Shown: piece by piece, positions 1 through 9,769 of the stretch
Numbering within the stretch: position 1 is the first letter of the stretch
How the letters are laid out: each line of letters begins with the position of its first letter
DNA from: Clostridium yunnanense
Lineage (GTDB): Bacteria; Bacillota; Clostridia; Clostridiales; Clostridiaceae
Direction: 5' to 3'
Assembly: GCF_016595795.1 (NCBI RefSeq)
Contig: NZ_JAENHN010000032.1
Coordinates: 1 to 40,411 of the forward strand
DNA length: 40,411 bases
Program-made: the position numbers and the translations under genes
Notes under the pieces: model-generated
The model's database searches: none
Seen by the model: the letters and a program-made list of their open reading frames with translations, nothing else
Told to the model about the DNA's origin: nothing

Positions 1-32
1 CCAATTAACTTAAGCAGTTTTTAAAACAAAGC

Positions 33-68
33 AGCTGATAAAACTAAAAACTCTTAGTTTTATCAGCT
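33..68. terminator. Perfect 15-bp hairpin, probable bidirectional terminator
   Basis: Arms at 33-47 and 54-68 are perfect complements around a 6-nt loop. T-rich sequence follows on both strands, so it could end a gene lying left of the window and also transcripts from the right. It is a fold prediction by eye. Confidence 0.6.
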
Positions 69-96
69 ACTTTTAAACTATTTAAATAAATCGCTC

Positions 97-145
97 CTGA
101 AAAACTAAAGTTTTTCAGTGCCCTCAAATATTTGTGGGTGTTTTT
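97..145 (+). other. Two further hairpins past the helicase gene end
   Basis: A perfect 9-bp stem (97-105 with 110-118, TAAA loop) is followed by a near-palindrome at 121-138 and a T-run at 141-145. They may be tandem terminators or part of a small structured RNA. No coding sequence is seen in 1-226. Confidence 0.35.
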
Positions 146-226
146 ATATAAGGTTAAATTTTTAAATTAAGCTATGTTCAAAAATATTGTTTAAATAAAG
201 TAATCTATTCAATTTTATTTTAGCGT

Positions 227-3200
227 TTACTCAGTTCTATCGAAAAGTTTAATAAGGTCTTCTGTACTTAACCTATCGAAAGAATCGCTATCTTTTAATT
301 CGCCTGTTAGAATTGAGTCTATCAATTGTTTCTTACTATGCTGAAGAGTTAATATCTTTTCTTCTATGGTTCCCTTAGCAACTAATTTAATCACCTCAAC
401 AATATTCTTCTGACCGATACGATGTGCTCTATCTGTAGCTTGATCTTCTACAGCGGGATTCCACCAGGGATCAAAGTGAATAACTAGATTTGCAGAAGTT
501 AAATTAAGTCCAGTTCCACCAGCCTTCAAAGAAATTAAAAATACACCAGTGGTATCACTTTCATTAAATTCATTTACAAGTCGCAGTCTTTCCTTTGCAG
601 GAATTGAACCATCTATATAGTAGTAGGATATGTTTAGTTTTTTAAGATCATCAGCTATCTTTCCTAGAGCAGAGGTGAATTGTGAAAATAAAAGAACCTT
701 TCCTCCAGTTTTAATTTGATTTTCTATAATATCCATAGCTGCTTTTAATTTACCACTGCCGCCAGCATAATTAGGTACTACCAAAGAAGGATCTAAGCAA
801 ATTTGACGAAGCCTTGTAAGGTAAGAGAATATTTCAATTTTCCCTTTCGAAGCATCCCTTAAACTTTGTCTTATGTCTTTTATATAGGAACTATATATTG
901 ATTTTTGCATTGATGTCATCTCTATCAGCAACTTCTTTTCGGTTTTATCAGGCAATTCATCTATAACTTCTTGTTTAGTTCTCCTTAAGATAAAGGGGGA
1001 AATAAGAGTTTTAAGAAGATCAATGCTTTCATTATCACTAGCTGAAAACTTCTTTTCAAAACTTTCTCTAGAGTGAAGATAATTTGGCATTACAAAATCG
1101 AAGATAGACCAAAGTTCTGTTAAAGTGTTTTCTAATGGTGTTCCAGTTAAAGCAAAATGAACTTTTGCTTTTATACTTTTAACTGCTAACTTAGTTTTTG
1201 AGGCTGAATTTTTTATATTCTGAGCTTCATCAATTATACAGTAATCAAAGTAAGAATCTATATAGTTATGCACGTTATTTTTTAGTGTACCATAAGTAGT
1301 CAAAATCACTGTATTAGCTTCTATAAGTTCAGATAAGTTTTCGGTTCTATTTTTATTTCCGTGTATTATGTTAAATTTAATATTAGGAGAAAACTTTTCT
1401 AATTCATCCTTCCAGTTATATATTAGCGAAGTAGGGGTAACTATAAGGAACTTTTTATCTATTTCTGAAGTTATAAAAGCTATGGTTTGCACAGTTTTAC
1501 CTAGTCCCATTTCATCTGCTAAAATGCCACCAAATCCTAAACTAGCTAAGTTTTTGAACCACTTGAAGCCCTTGATTTGGTAATCTCTCAAAGATGCCTT
1601 AAGTTCGATAGGTATAATGATTCTATCGGTTTTTAAATCAAATAAACTCTGCTCTATGTTTTGTAGCTGCTTTGAAAAGTTATTCATTACATAGTTGTTA
1701 TTGTTAAGTAAATGACTTGCATATGGAAGTTTATCTTTATCTATATACAAGGTTCCATCATAGGTTGTTTTATTAGTTGATAGTAAATCAAGTAAATTGA
1801 AAAATCTTAAAACTCCTTCATCTCTAAAATCTAGAAAGTTATTATTGCTATCTTTGTAGAAGTTGTCTCCAGATTTGTATGCCTCCTGAGCAGAATTAAG
1901 CTCTGATATGGGCATATCACCAATTTTATATATTATCTTCACATAAGAATCTTCATCATAAAAGTCGATCTTTACATTAGTAGAATTATATATCTTCACT
2001 GTTTCAAAACCCTTGCCGAAAGTAACCTTGCCAAGCTTATGAATATTATTTTCTTTATTAGCTAATAGATCGAATAGATCATGATCTTCACCTATGAATA
2101 GTAACTTATCCTCTCTGCATATAAATCGTAGAGCTTCTAGCTTCATTAAAATTTTATTTTCCTTAGTATAATCCCTTATATTGTTTAAAGTATTTTTCTT
2201 TTCAGCAAGTATATCAATTTTATTGCCAAAATATAGACCGTAAACTTTGCAATATATAGTTGTAGCTTCTTTAAAAATGACAAATTCAAATTTCAAATAA
2301 TTTAAGCTAAAGTTCTTCACTCCTTCACTTAAGCTTATATCTTTTGATATACTAGTAACCTTAGAAATCAGCATATCATAGTTTTTTTGAGTTTTATCAA
2401 AGATTAAAGTATATTCTTCAGTAAATCTATTATACAAAGGTAAATAATTAAAAGTCTGATTTTTGCTAGGCAAATATATATTGCTATTAAAGAAAAATAC
2501 ATAAGCTTCACTATCAAGCATAGTTGGTAGCTTTTTATGAGTCGTTAATAGAAAATGCTTGTTATCATCTTTTAAAGTGAAGCTTAGTGGCAAATCTTCA
2601 TTTAATATAGTAGGAAAGTAGTCTATACTTTTATATTTAAATTGTATTTTCTCATTGACCAATGCTTTAAAAAACTCTTCAAGTTCTGACGAATCTAATA
2701 AGATAGAGCGTCCATTAAGAGAAGTGTAAGCATTTAGTTGTAGGCGCAGTTTTAGATAGTTTAGTAACTTTCTATGATTTTCGCTGATTTCATATTCTTT
2801 AAGGTCATACCTAATATGATCATCTATATAGATATAGTCTTTATTATATATAGAAGAAATAAATTGATTTAAATTAGTAATTAAATATTTATGTTTTATC
2901 CCAATACGGAACTCAGCCTCATATGTTGAGTATTCTTTAAAGGATTTAGAAATAAGTGAAACTTGTATTGTGAGAATCGATTTATCTTTAGTGTTTATAT
3001 TAGGTTGATTCTCAGAATAAGCATGTGTTTCATTACGCTTTTTTATAGAATCTATAAATTTGTATGATGTAGCAGTTAAATGATCACACATAAACAGTGG
3101 TTTGTTTTGAGAAAAATCTTTAAAAAGATTGCAATTACATCTGGTGCTTATCACAGTTCCTTTTGCTAAATCTATTTTTATGTGTGTACTAAATTCAGTT

Positions 3201-3364
3201 GTGTTATCCTTATTTTTTATGTCACCATAAATATGATAAATAGCATCTATTCTTTTTCCTCTAACTTTTCTAACAAAACCTTCTTTGAATAATTCATTTC
3301 CTTTTGCTTTCATTAAATTAGAAGAAGGCTTGAATACTATTTGCTTTAAACTCATAATATCCAT
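227..3364 (-). CDS. SWIM zinc finger SNF2-family helicase
   Basis: A large Swi2/Snf2-type DNA-dependent ATPase of 1045 residues. An N-terminal SWIM zinc finger (Cys76, Cys78, Cys93, His95) precedes a long poorly conserved SNF2-associated region. The ATPase core has Walker A GLGKT near 619-623, the DEAQ box near 711-714, and helicase motif VI DRAHRIGQ near 978-985. The family remodels or translocates on DNA; its bacterial cellular role is not settled. The start was placed at the ATG of MDIMSLKQ because GAGG sits 7 nt upstream; a longer in-frame reading by 11 codons would put the ribosome site inside the gene. It is monocistronic and transcribed away from the mannitol operon. Family confident, biological role unknown. 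Confidence 0.9.
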   Translation of the reverse strand: MDIMSLKQIVFKPSSNLMKAKGNELFKEGFVRKVRGKRIDAIYHIYGDIKNKDNTTEFSTHIKIDLAKGTVISTRCNCNLFKDFSQNKPLFMCDHLTATSYKFIDSIKKRNETHAYSENQPNINTKDKSILTIQVSLISKSFKEYSTYEAEFRIGIKHKYLITNLNQFISSIYNKDYIYIDDHIRYDLKEYEISENHRKLLNYLKLRLQLNAYTSLNGRSILLDSSELEEFFKALVNEKIQFKYKSIDYFPTILNEDLPLSFTLKDDNKHFLLTTHKKLPTMLDSEAYVFFFNSNIYLPSKNQTFNYLPLYNRFTEEYTLIFDKTQKNYDMLISKVTSISKDISLSEGVKNFSLNYLKFEFVIFKEATTIYCKVYGLYFGNKIDILAEKKNTLNNIRDYTKENKILMKLEALRFICREDKLLFIGEDHDLFDLLANKENNIHKLGKVTFGKGFETVKIYNSTNVKIDFYDEDSYVKIIYKIGDMPISELNSAQEAYKSGDNFYKDSNNNFLDFRDEGVLRFFNLLDLLSTNKTTYDGTLYIDKDKLPYASHLLNNNNYVMNNFSKQLQNIEQSLFDLKTDRIIIPIELKASLRDYQIKGFKWFKNLASLGFGGILADEMGLGKTVQTIAFITSEIDKKFLIVTPTSLIYNWKDELEKFSPNIKFNIIHGNKNRTENLSELIEANTVILTTYGTLKNNVHNYIDSYFDYCIIDEAQNIKNSASKTKLAVKSIKAKVHFALTGTPLENTLTELWSIFDFVMPNYLHSRESFEKKFSASDNESIDLLKTLISPFILRRTKQEVIDELPDKTEKKLLIEMTSMQKSIYSSYIKDIRQSLRDASKGKIEIFSYLTRLRQICLDPSLVVPNYAGGSGKLKAAMDIIENQIKTGGKVLLFSQFTSALGKIADDLKKLNISYYYIDGSIPAKERLRLVNEFNESDTTGVFLISLKAGGTGLNLTSANLVIHFDPWWNPAVEDQATDRAHRIGQKNIVEVIKLVAKGTIEEKILTLQHSKKQLIDSILTGELKDSDSFDRLSTEDLIKLFDRTE

Positions 3365-3436
3365 TATCTCACCTCGTTTTGCAGAGTATTTTGGCATATT
3401 TAGTAATTATGTGGTATTATTAGTATTGATTTTAAA

Positions 3437-3503
3437 GATGAACTACTTAAATCCGAAATCTATTAGTTTTAAATTCTCTCTTTAAGTATTGAAGTAATTC
3501 ATC
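3437..3503. repeat. Short member of the ~95-bp palindromic repeat family (copy A)
   Basis: The ends GATGAACTACTT and GAAGTAATTCATC are near inverted repeats, and the left part shares AATCCGAAATCTATT with the copy at 27313-27407. At 67 bp it lacks the middle section of the three longer copies. It lies 73 bp upstream of the helicase start. Confidence 0.6.
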
Positions 3504-3833
3504 CATTGCTATATGAAGCAGGTAATATTATAACATATTTTTATAAATTATTTTTATCCACTATGTGTCAGTTTATATCTTAAAGATTATGTAAACTATA
3601 TATATAGGGTTCAGTGATTTAATAGTTTAGTTAGGAACTCTAGAACGATAAATTACTTCATATTTAAACCTATCTGAGTGGAGTTTAAAGAATTAAGTAT
3701 TACATCAATGAAATAATTAAATAATACATAAAAAATGCAAGTTTATTTAATTTAGATTTCAAATTTGTCGTAAATGTTCTTTGTCAAAAAAATATAAAAA
3801 AAGAGGCATGTCTTGTGAGGCTAGTATTTAAGC
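3504..3833. other. AT-rich intergenic stretch, nothing recognised
   Basis: No open frame with a plausible ribosome site and no clear hairpin with a T-run was found. A half-site-like TTTGTCAAA at 3779-3787 resembles the arms of the palindrome just downstream. Confidence 0.5.
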
Positions 3834-3868
3834 CGTTTTTGACAACTTTAAAATTGTCATTGAAAACG
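3834..3868 (+). promoter_or_regulatory. Nested palindrome upstream of mtlA, candidate MtlR site
   Basis: A 20-bp palindrome at 3840-3859 (TGACAA...TTGTCA, one mismatched pair) is nested between outer arms CGTTTT (3834-3839) and AAAACG (3863-3868). Its centre is about 79 bp upstream of the predicted start of transcription. Known MtlR sites in bacilli are incomplete inverted repeats at about this distance, where MtlR activates. Assignment to MtlR is inference from position and from mtlR being in the operon. Confidence 0.6.
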
Positions 3869-3893
3869 TACCACAAAATTGAAGTTAAATGAA

Positions 3894-3922
3894 TTGAAAA
3901 CGAATACTTTTTATTTTATTAT
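3894..3922 (+). promoter_or_regulatory. mtl operon promoter with possible cre
   Basis: TTGAAA (3894-3899) and TATTAT (3917-3922) are separated by 17 bp. TGAAAACGAATACT at 3895-3908 overlaps the -35 box and matches a cre (CcpA site) consensus with two deviations, which would fit carbon catabolite repression of mannitol use. A weaker TGAAAACG occurs at 3861. Confidence 0.5.
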
Positions 3923-3993
3923 AAGTACATAGCAATTAAACATTATAACATTATAAAAAATAATAAAAAATTTTTTAAACAGGAGGTCTCATA

Positions 3994-5385
3994 ATGGCAA
4001 ATAATTCATCAGCAAAAGCCAAAGTTCAAAGATTTGGTAATTTCCTTAGTTCAATGGTTTTACCAAACATCGGAGCATTCATTGCATGGGGTTTAATCAC
4101 AGCATTATTTATCCCAACAGGTTGGATGCCAAATGCATACTTCGCAAAATTGGTAGGTCCAATGATCACTTACTTACTACCATTACTAATAGGTTACCAA
4201 GGTGGTAAACTTGTATATGATACAAGAGGAGGAGTAGTAGGTGCTATAGCAACAGCAGGTGTTATAGTAGGAGCTTCAATCCCAATGTTCTTAGGAGCAA
4301 TGGTAATGGGTCCACTAGGTGGATGGGTAATCAAGAAGTTTGACAAACTAGTAGATGGAAAAATCCCAACAGGATTTGAAATGTTAGTTAACAACTTCTC
4401 ATCTGGTATATTAGGTGGAGGACTTTCATTATTAGCTTTCACTTACATAGAACCACTTGTTGCAGGAGTTTCAACTGGTCTAGGTAATATAGCTCAAGCA
4501 ATTACTGATGCTGGATTACTTCCATTAATTGCTATAGTTGTTGAACCAGCTAAGATTCTTTTCTTAAACAACGCTATAAACCACGGAGTATTATCTCCTT
4601 TAGGAATTCAACAAGCAGCAGAAGCTGGAAAATCAATATTCTTCTTATTGGAACCAAACCCAGGTCCAGGACTTGGTATACTTCTAGCATTCTGGTTATA
4701 TGCTAAGGGAACTGCAAAACAATCAGCACCTGGTGCTATCATAATCCACTTCTTAGGTGGTATACATGAAATTTACTTCCCATATGTATTAATGAAACCA
4801 CTTTTATTATTAGCTGTAATAGCTGGTGGAATCGCTGGAGACTTAACATTTGTAGCTTTAAATGCTGGTCTAGTAGCAGCTCCATCACCAGGAAGTATAA
4901 TTTCCTTAATGGCAATGTCTCCAAGAGGTGGACAATTACCAGTATTAGCTGGTGTTGCAGTAGGAACAATAGTATCATTCTTAGTTGCTGCAGTAATAAT
5001 TAAGAGAGATCCACAAGGTGGAGAAGACATTGAAAACGCTCAAGCTAAAGTTAAAGAAATGAAAGCTGAAAGCAAAGGTCAAACAATAGCAGAGGCAACA
5101 ACTGGCGACGTTAAGTTAATAGTATTTGCTTGTGATGCTGGTATGGGATCTTCAGCAATGGGAGAATCAATACTTAAGAAAGCATTAAAAGATGCTGGAA
5201 TAACTGGTGTTGAAGTTAGTCACTCTCCTGTAGATAGTATTCCAGGAAATGCTGATGTAGTATTTACTCAGGAAAACTTATACGAAAGAGCTAAAAAATC
5301 AGCTAAAACTAATAGAATCCTAACTGTGAAGAATTTCTTAGATCGTGCTAGATATGATGAATTTATAAGTCAGTTAAAGAAATAA
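3994..5385 (+). CDS. mtlA: Mannitol PTS transporter, EIICB component
   Basis: Membrane permease and phosphotransferase subunit that imports D-mannitol and releases mannitol 1-phosphate. Residues about 1-340 form the hydrophobic EIIC domain, with the substrate-loop signature [10 protein letters not shown] starting near 255. The EIIB domain follows a charged linker and carries the phosphocysteine Cys380 in [11 protein letters not shown]. At 463 aa it ends after EIIB and has no EIIA domain; that is encoded separately by mtlF in the same operon, the arrangement usual in Firmicutes. The start has AGGAGGT (3981-3987) 6 nt upstream. Confidence 0.97.
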   Translation: MANNSSAKAKVQRFGNFLSSMVLPNIGAFIAWGLITALFIPTGWMPNAYFAKLVGPMITYLLPLLIGYQGGKLVYDTRGGVVGAIATAGVIVGASIPMFLGAMVMGPLGGWVIKKFDKLVDGKIPTGFEMLVNNFSSGILGGGLSLLAFTYIEPLVAGVSTGLGNIAQAITDAGLLPLIAIVVEPAKILFLNNAINHGVLSPLGIQQAAEAGKSIFFLLEPNPGPGLGILLAFWLYAKGTAKQSAPGAIIIHFLGGIHEIYFPYVLMKPLLLLAVIAGGIAGDLTFVALNAGLVAAPSPGSIISLMAMSPRGGQLPVLAGVAVGTIVSFLVAAVIIKRDPQGGEDIENAQAKVKEMKAESKGQTIAEATTGDVKLIVFACDAGMGSSAMGESILKKALKDAGITGVEVSHSPVDSIPGNADVVFTQENLYERAKKSAKTNRILTVKNFLDRARYDEFISQLKK

Positions 5386-5408
5386 ACTAAAGCTAGGTGT
5401 TTAAGTTA

Positions 5409-7463
5409 ATGGAGAATTTCACTCCTAGGCAACAGTTTATATTAAGTAGAATTTTAAATGAAGGCTCTTTGAATATAAAGAGCCTTCTTAAACAATTAGA
5501 TGTCAGCACGAGAACAATTCTAAGAGAAATCACAGCGATAAATAAGGAACTGAAAAAATACAGTGTTACCATATTTTCGCATGAAGATATGGAATTATCT
5601 ATTTCAGGTAATAAAAAGAGTATTGAAGAATTAAAAATATCCTTAAATCAAGTTCCTATGCAATGGCTATTTAGCAAAGAACAAAGGCAGATAATAATGG
5701 CTTGTGAGCTGCTTATAACAAAAGAACCATTAAAAGCAAGTTATTTTAGTCACAAATTCAATGTTGTTATGGGAAGTATAAGTTTAGACTTAGACAATAT
5801 TGAAAAGTTATTGCTTAGTAAAAATTTATGTTTATTAAGAAGAAGAAATCAAGGCATAAGTATAGAAGGTTCTGAATGGAATATAAGAATAGCATTAGTT
5901 GAGTTTTTATTAGAACTTAAACCTTATGAAGATCTCTTAGCAATATTATATGATGAAAAGGTTGATCAAACAGTTCAAGCTTTTTTTGAGATAATATTTG
6001 GAACTAAGCTTATAAATCTTGTAAAAGCAATATTCAATGGTTCTAAGTTTAGCTATATAAGAGTAAATGATGTGAAGTATTTTACATTATTTATACAACT
6101 TCTTTTAGCAATTAGGAGAACAGAATCTGGTGACAGTATTAAGTTGCCGGAAAAGATGAAGAATGAAATAATTAACTCCGAAGCTTATGAAAAGATAAAG
6201 ATTATTGATGAAGCTTTAAGAGAAAATGAAATAGCTTTACCTGAAGAAGAGTTGGTATATTTAACTTTGTATTTAAGTGAATATAACTATTTTCTAAATA
6301 ATAGTAATAATCTTATGCAATCAGATGTTAATTATGAAGATATTGCTTTAGAATTAATAGCTGATGTATCAAAAAAAGTACAAGTGGATATCACTGGCGA
6401 TGTACAATTAATTAAGGATTTATCACAGCATTTTAAGCAAACTTTTTATATGCTTAATATAGGACTTGTGGTAATAAATCCGTTAGTAAATGAAATAAAG
6501 GAGCATTATAGTGAGCTATTTAAGATTATAAAAAATAGGTGTAAGCTCATTTTTTCAAGATATAATTTGAAAATTCCTTCTGATGAAGTAGGATATATTG
6601 CTATGCATATAGATGTGGCTCTTCAAAGGCAGCAAGAAGCCTCTAGAAAGATAAATGCCTTAATAGTATGTCCTGGTGGAATAGCTACAGCTAGGATACT
6701 TTCAAGCAAGGTGAACTCGCTTTTTCCAGATATAGGCGAACTTACTGTTTCATCTATAAATAATATGAATAACAAAATTGAAGAGGATTTATATGATTTA
6801 ATCATATCTACAGTAGCTATTAATTCTCATACTAAAGGGAAGGTTATTGTTGTTTCGCCATTTATGTCAAAAATAGATATAGAAAAGATAAGTAATTTCA
6901 TATTTGATTTTAAGGTGAATGGGGAACAAAGAACCAAAACACTTTCCAGTTCTTTAAAAAATGAGGAAGTCACAAGTTTAGATTACGAGCTTGCAGATGA
7001 TCTTCTTAAAAACTTTCGTTTGGATAAAACAAAAGTTGATAATTTCTTAGAACTAATAGATTTTGTTGCAGAAGATGTATACAAAAGTAATCTTACTAAT
7101 GATAAGCAAGCTATTAAGTTTGGGATACTGAAAAGAGAAGAAAAAGGAAATGTAGTTGTTCCGGGAAGTAATATTGCATTGCTTCATACGAGAACTGACA
7201 AAATGATAAAGCCTTTTATAGGCGTATATAGAATTACTGAACCATTAAGCATGACCAGTATTGGTTTTGCAACAGAGCAAACAGGAACTTTTCTTGTACT
7301 TATTGCAAGAAGAGATGAAAGCAATTATATCTTGCAGCTTTTAGGTAAGATAAGTGTTGCGTTAATAGAAGATAAAAATTTTGTAAAAATATTAAAACTA
7401 GGTGGAATAACTGATATAAGAAACTATCTAGTTAATATCGTAAATAAAGAGGAGGACATTTGA
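5409..7463 (+). CDS. mtlR: Mannitol operon transcriptional activator MtlR
   Basis: PTS-controlled multidomain activator. The order is an N-terminal helix-turn-helix pair (about 10-130), two PRD domains (about 190-410), an EIIB-Gat-like domain with Cys421 in VCPGGIATA, and a C-terminal EIIA-Mtl-like domain with His593 in LLHTRTDK. In the Bacillus subtilis protein a cysteine and a histidine at nearly the same positions are phosphorylation targets that tune activity. The ATG was chosen because AGGTG at 5395-5399 is its ribosome site; the in-frame GTG at 5397 lies inside that site. It begins 23 nt after mtlA and its TGA abuts mtlF, so it is co-transcribed with its targets and likely autoregulated. 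Confidence 0.93.
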   Translation: MENFTPRQQFILSRILNEGSLNIKSLLKQLDVSTRTILREITAINKELKKYSVTIFSHEDMELSISGNKKSIEELKISLNQVPMQWLFSKEQRQIIMACELLITKEPLKASYFSHKFNVVMGSISLDLDNIEKLLLSKNLCLLRRRNQGISIEGSEWNIRIALVEFLLELKPYEDLLAILYDEKVDQTVQAFFEIIFGTKLINLVKAIFNGSKFSYIRVNDVKYFTLFIQLLLAIRRTESGDSIKLPEKMKNEIINSEAYEKIKIIDEALRENEIALPEEELVYLTLYLSEYNYFLNNSNNLMQSDVNYEDIALELIADVSKKVQVDITGDVQLIKDLSQHFKQTFYMLNIGLVVINPLVNEIKEHYSELFKIIKNRCKLIFSRYNLKIPSDEVGYIAMHIDVALQRQQEASRKINALIVCPGGIATARILSSKVNSLFPDIGELTVSSINNMNNKIEEDLYDLIISTVAINSHTKGKVIVVSPFMSKIDIEKISNFIFDFKVNGEQRTKTLSSSLKNEEVTSLDYELADDLLKNFRLDKTKVDNFLELIDFVAEDVYKSNLTNDKQAIKFGILKREEKGNVVVPGSNIALLHTRTDKMIKPFIGVYRITEPLSMTSIGFATEQTGTFLVLIARRDESNYILQLLGKISVALIEDKNFVKILKLGGITDIRNYLVNIVNKEEDI

Positions 7464-7907
7464 ATGAACAAAAACGTTTTAGTCGAAGAAAATATTGTAT
7501 TAAATCTCCCATCAGAAGGTAAATATGAGGCGATAGAAAGAGCAGGAAGATTACTAGTAGCGAACGGATATGTTAATGAAAATTATATCCAAGGAATGAG
7601 AGAAAGAGAAGATGAAGTTTCAACATTCATGGGAAATGGAGTAGCTATTCCACATGGAATGAACGAATACAAAAAACAAATATTAAACTCAGGAATAGTT
7701 ATATTACAATACCCAAATGGTGTTGATTTTGGTGACGGAAATACTGCATATATGGTAATAGGAATAGCAGGTGTTGGTGATGAACATATGGCTATACTTT
7801 CCCAAATAGCATTAACTATACAATATGAAGAAAATGTAGAAAAATTAAAAGAAGCTAAAACTCCAAAAGCAATAATGGAGATTATACAAGAAGAAGGTGA
7901 AATGTAA
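7464..7907 (+). CDS. mtlF: Mannitol PTS EIIA component
   Basis: Small cytoplasmic phosphotransferase that passes phosphate from HPr to the EIIB domain of MtlA. The whole 147 aa is one EIIA fructose/mannitol-type domain, with active-site His64 in GVAIPHGMN. GAGGAGG lies 8 nt before the ATG, and the ATG immediately follows the mtlR stop. Its own TAA overlaps the mtlD ATG by one base, indicating translational coupling. Confidence 0.95.
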   Translation: MNKNVLVEENIVLNLPSEGKYEAIERAGRLLVANGYVNENYIQGMREREDEVSTFMGNGVAIPHGMNEYKKQILNSGIVILQYPNGVDFGDGNTAYMVIGIAGVGDEHMAILSQIALTIQYEENVEKLKEAKTPKAIMEIIQEEGEM

Positions 7908-9064
7908 TGAAAGCTATACATTTCGGAGCTGGAAATATAGGTAGAGGCTTTATAGGATACCTATTATCAAAATCAGATTATCAAGTAACCTTCGTGGATA
8001 TATCAGACTTTTTAGTTGATGAAATCAATAAACACAAAGAATATACAGTAATTACTTTAAGTACTTCAGAAAATAAAGAAAAGATAAATGGCGTTGATGC
8101 TATTCATCTTAAAGATTTAGAAAACTTAGAAAAGGCTGTAATAGAAGCAGACTTAATCACTACTTCAATAGGTGCTAACAACCTAGGCAGCACTGGAAAG
8201 CTATTAAAAGGCTTACTAGAAAAGAGAATGGCAGCAACTGATAAGAAAGTTGACATAATTGCTTGTGAAAATGCAATAATGGCTACTGATATGATCAAGA
8301 ATGCTATACTAGAAGATGCTAGCGAAGAACTTGCTAAGTATTTAGATACTTATGTAGGTTTCCCTAACAGCGCAGTTGATAGAATAGTTCCTAATGTAAA
8401 TATAGAAAAAGAACTTCCTATAGACGTTGCAGTTGAAGACTTCTATGAGTGGGATATAGAAAAAGGTAAAGTAAAGGTAAATGGATCAGTTGCTGGTGCA
8501 GAATACGTTGAAAACCTAGCTCCATATCTTGAAAGAAAGTTATTCCTTTTAAATGGAGCTCATGCTACTACAGCATACCTTGGATATTTAATGGGATATA
8601 ACTTCATACATGAAGCTATAAAAGATGAATATATAAGAGCTGTTGTTGTTGACTTCCATAAAGAAGCTGTTAAAGCTTTAAGTGAAAAACATAAGATGGA
8701 TTTCAATGCACTTACTGAATATTCTCATAAACTTATTGGTAGATTTGAAAATCATTATCTTCAAGATGAAGTTTTCCGTGTAGGACGTGATCCAATAAGA
8801 AAGCTATCAGCTAACGATAGATTAATAACTCCATTAAAGCTTTGCTATGAGTTAAATTTAGAGTGTGGCAATATAGTTACTGGTGTAGCAGCAGGTCTTT
8901 TATTTGATGCTAAGGATGATGATAAAGCACAAGAAATCCAAACTGCTATAAACACTAAAGGTATAAAAGAAGCTATCGTTCAATTTACTGGTTTAGAAGT
9001 AAATAGTCCTTTAGTTGACTTAATTGCTAAGAAGTTCGAAGAATTAAAGAAATTAAAAAAGTAG
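7907..9064 (+). CDS. mtlD: Mannitol-1-phosphate 5-dehydrogenase
   Basis: Oxidises mannitol 1-phosphate to fructose 6-phosphate with NAD+, feeding mannitol into glycolysis. The N-terminus has the Rossmann dinucleotide motif FGAGNIGRGFIG, and the C-terminal half is the all-alpha domain of the polyol-specific long-chain dehydrogenases, with the conserved KLFLLNGAHA segment. At 385 aa it has the normal length for MtlD. It is the last gene of the operon, overlaps mtlF by one base (TAATG) and is followed by a hairpin at 9153. Confidence 0.96.
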   Translation: MKAIHFGAGNIGRGFIGYLLSKSDYQVTFVDISDFLVDEINKHKEYTVITLSTSENKEKINGVDAIHLKDLENLEKAVIEADLITTSIGANNLGSTGKLLKGLLEKRMAATDKKVDIIACENAIMATDMIKNAILEDASEELAKYLDTYVGFPNSAVDRIVPNVNIEKELPIDVAVEDFYEWDIEKGKVKVNGSVAGAEYVENLAPYLERKLFLLNGAHATTAYLGYLMGYNFIHEAIKDEYIRAVVVDFHKEAVKALSEKHKMDFNALTEYSHKLIGRFENHYLQDEVFRVGRDPIRKLSANDRLITPLKLCYELNLECGNIVTGVAAGLLFDAKDDDKAQEIQTAINTKGIKEAIVQFTGLEVNSPLVDLIAKKFEELKKLKK

Positions 9065-9152
9065 TTATATAATGAACAATTATATATAGATATAGCCCTA
9101 TATTCATAATATCTTTAGTTAGATGCTATAGATATTAAGCTACTATATCATT

Positions 9153-9196
9153 AATAGACCTACAGAAACTATATTTATAGTGACTGTAGGTCTATT
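9153..9196 (+). terminator. Terminator of the mtl operon
   Basis: A 13-bp perfect stem (9153-9165 with 9184-9196) encloses a smaller hairpin ACTATA/TATAGT. The T-tract is short (ATTTGTT), so termination strength is uncertain. Confidence 0.7.
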
Positions 9197-9229
9197 TGTT
9201 ACGTCTTTCAACCAAGTCTTGAAAAACTG

Positions 9230-9433
9230 TGTTGAAATTAAGTGGTTAGTTATCCGATGCTTTAATGAGCTTACGCAAAGAATTAATATGATTTTGTCAT
9301 ATTCCATGGCTAAAAATGTAAACTCACTACGTTCGAACAGTACATTTTCTTAACGCCATTCCATCTGAAAAAATCATTTAATTCTAGTAGCTCGCTCATA
9401 TAGCATCTCCTACATAACCACTTAATTTCAACA
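9230..9433. repeat. 204-bp palindromic MITE-like element
   Basis: The ends (9230-9248 and 9415-9433) are perfect 19-bp inverted repeats, TGTTGAAATTAAGTGGTTA and its complement. The interior is also imperfectly palindromic: an AATTAATATGATTTT-like block on the left pairs with AAAATCATTTAATT on the right, and ATGTA/TACAT flank a central GTTCGAAC. No open frame is present. A partial copy of the left part occurs at 32921-32967. This fits a non-autonomous mobile repeat; no target duplication is evident. Confidence 0.7.
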
Positions 9434-9664
9434 ATGCTATTAAACCTATGTTGAATATTATGATCGAAAATTAAGTGATTTTGCATAAAAAACTAGTAGA
9501 TTTATTGTGATTATATATAATTATAGTTGACTATACCAGTGAAATTTTGTTTATCAATCAAGAAAATTTTTCCGTAAAATGGATAGCTTATATCCGTTTA
9601 TAGTACAAAAAAATGATAGATTTATAAAAATAAATTGATGCTTGTCTAAAATGTAACAAACAAA
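9434..9664. other. Intergenic, nothing recognised
   Basis: AT-rich sequence between the palindromic element and the glmS promoter. Only a weak hairpin TGGATA/TATCC was noticed near 9580-9595. Confidence 0.4.
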
Positions 9665-9693
9665 TTGACTTTAAATACTATATAGTATAATAT
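9665..9693 (+). promoter_or_regulatory. glmS promoter
   Basis: TTGACT at 9665-9670 is followed by overlapping candidate -10 boxes TATAAT (9686-9691, 15-bp spacer) and TAATAT (9688-9693, 17-bp spacer). Transcription would start near 9700, upstream of the ribozyme. Confidence 0.6.
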
Positions 9694-9769
9694 ATAAAAT
9701 TGTGAAGGCTGAAGAGACCATAATTATATAAATATAGTAAAAAGGAGGATAGAAATACAATCAGTATTA

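Noticed and set aside
4739-5030. Minus-strand open frames of 79-85 codons inside mtlA
   Set aside because: They lie wholly within a well-supported gene, have no ribosome sites and mirror its codon pattern.
9230-9433. CRISPR array or tandem repeats in the long intergenic region before glmS
   Set aside because: The repetition is inverted and occurs once; there are no direct repeats with regular spacers anywhere in the window.
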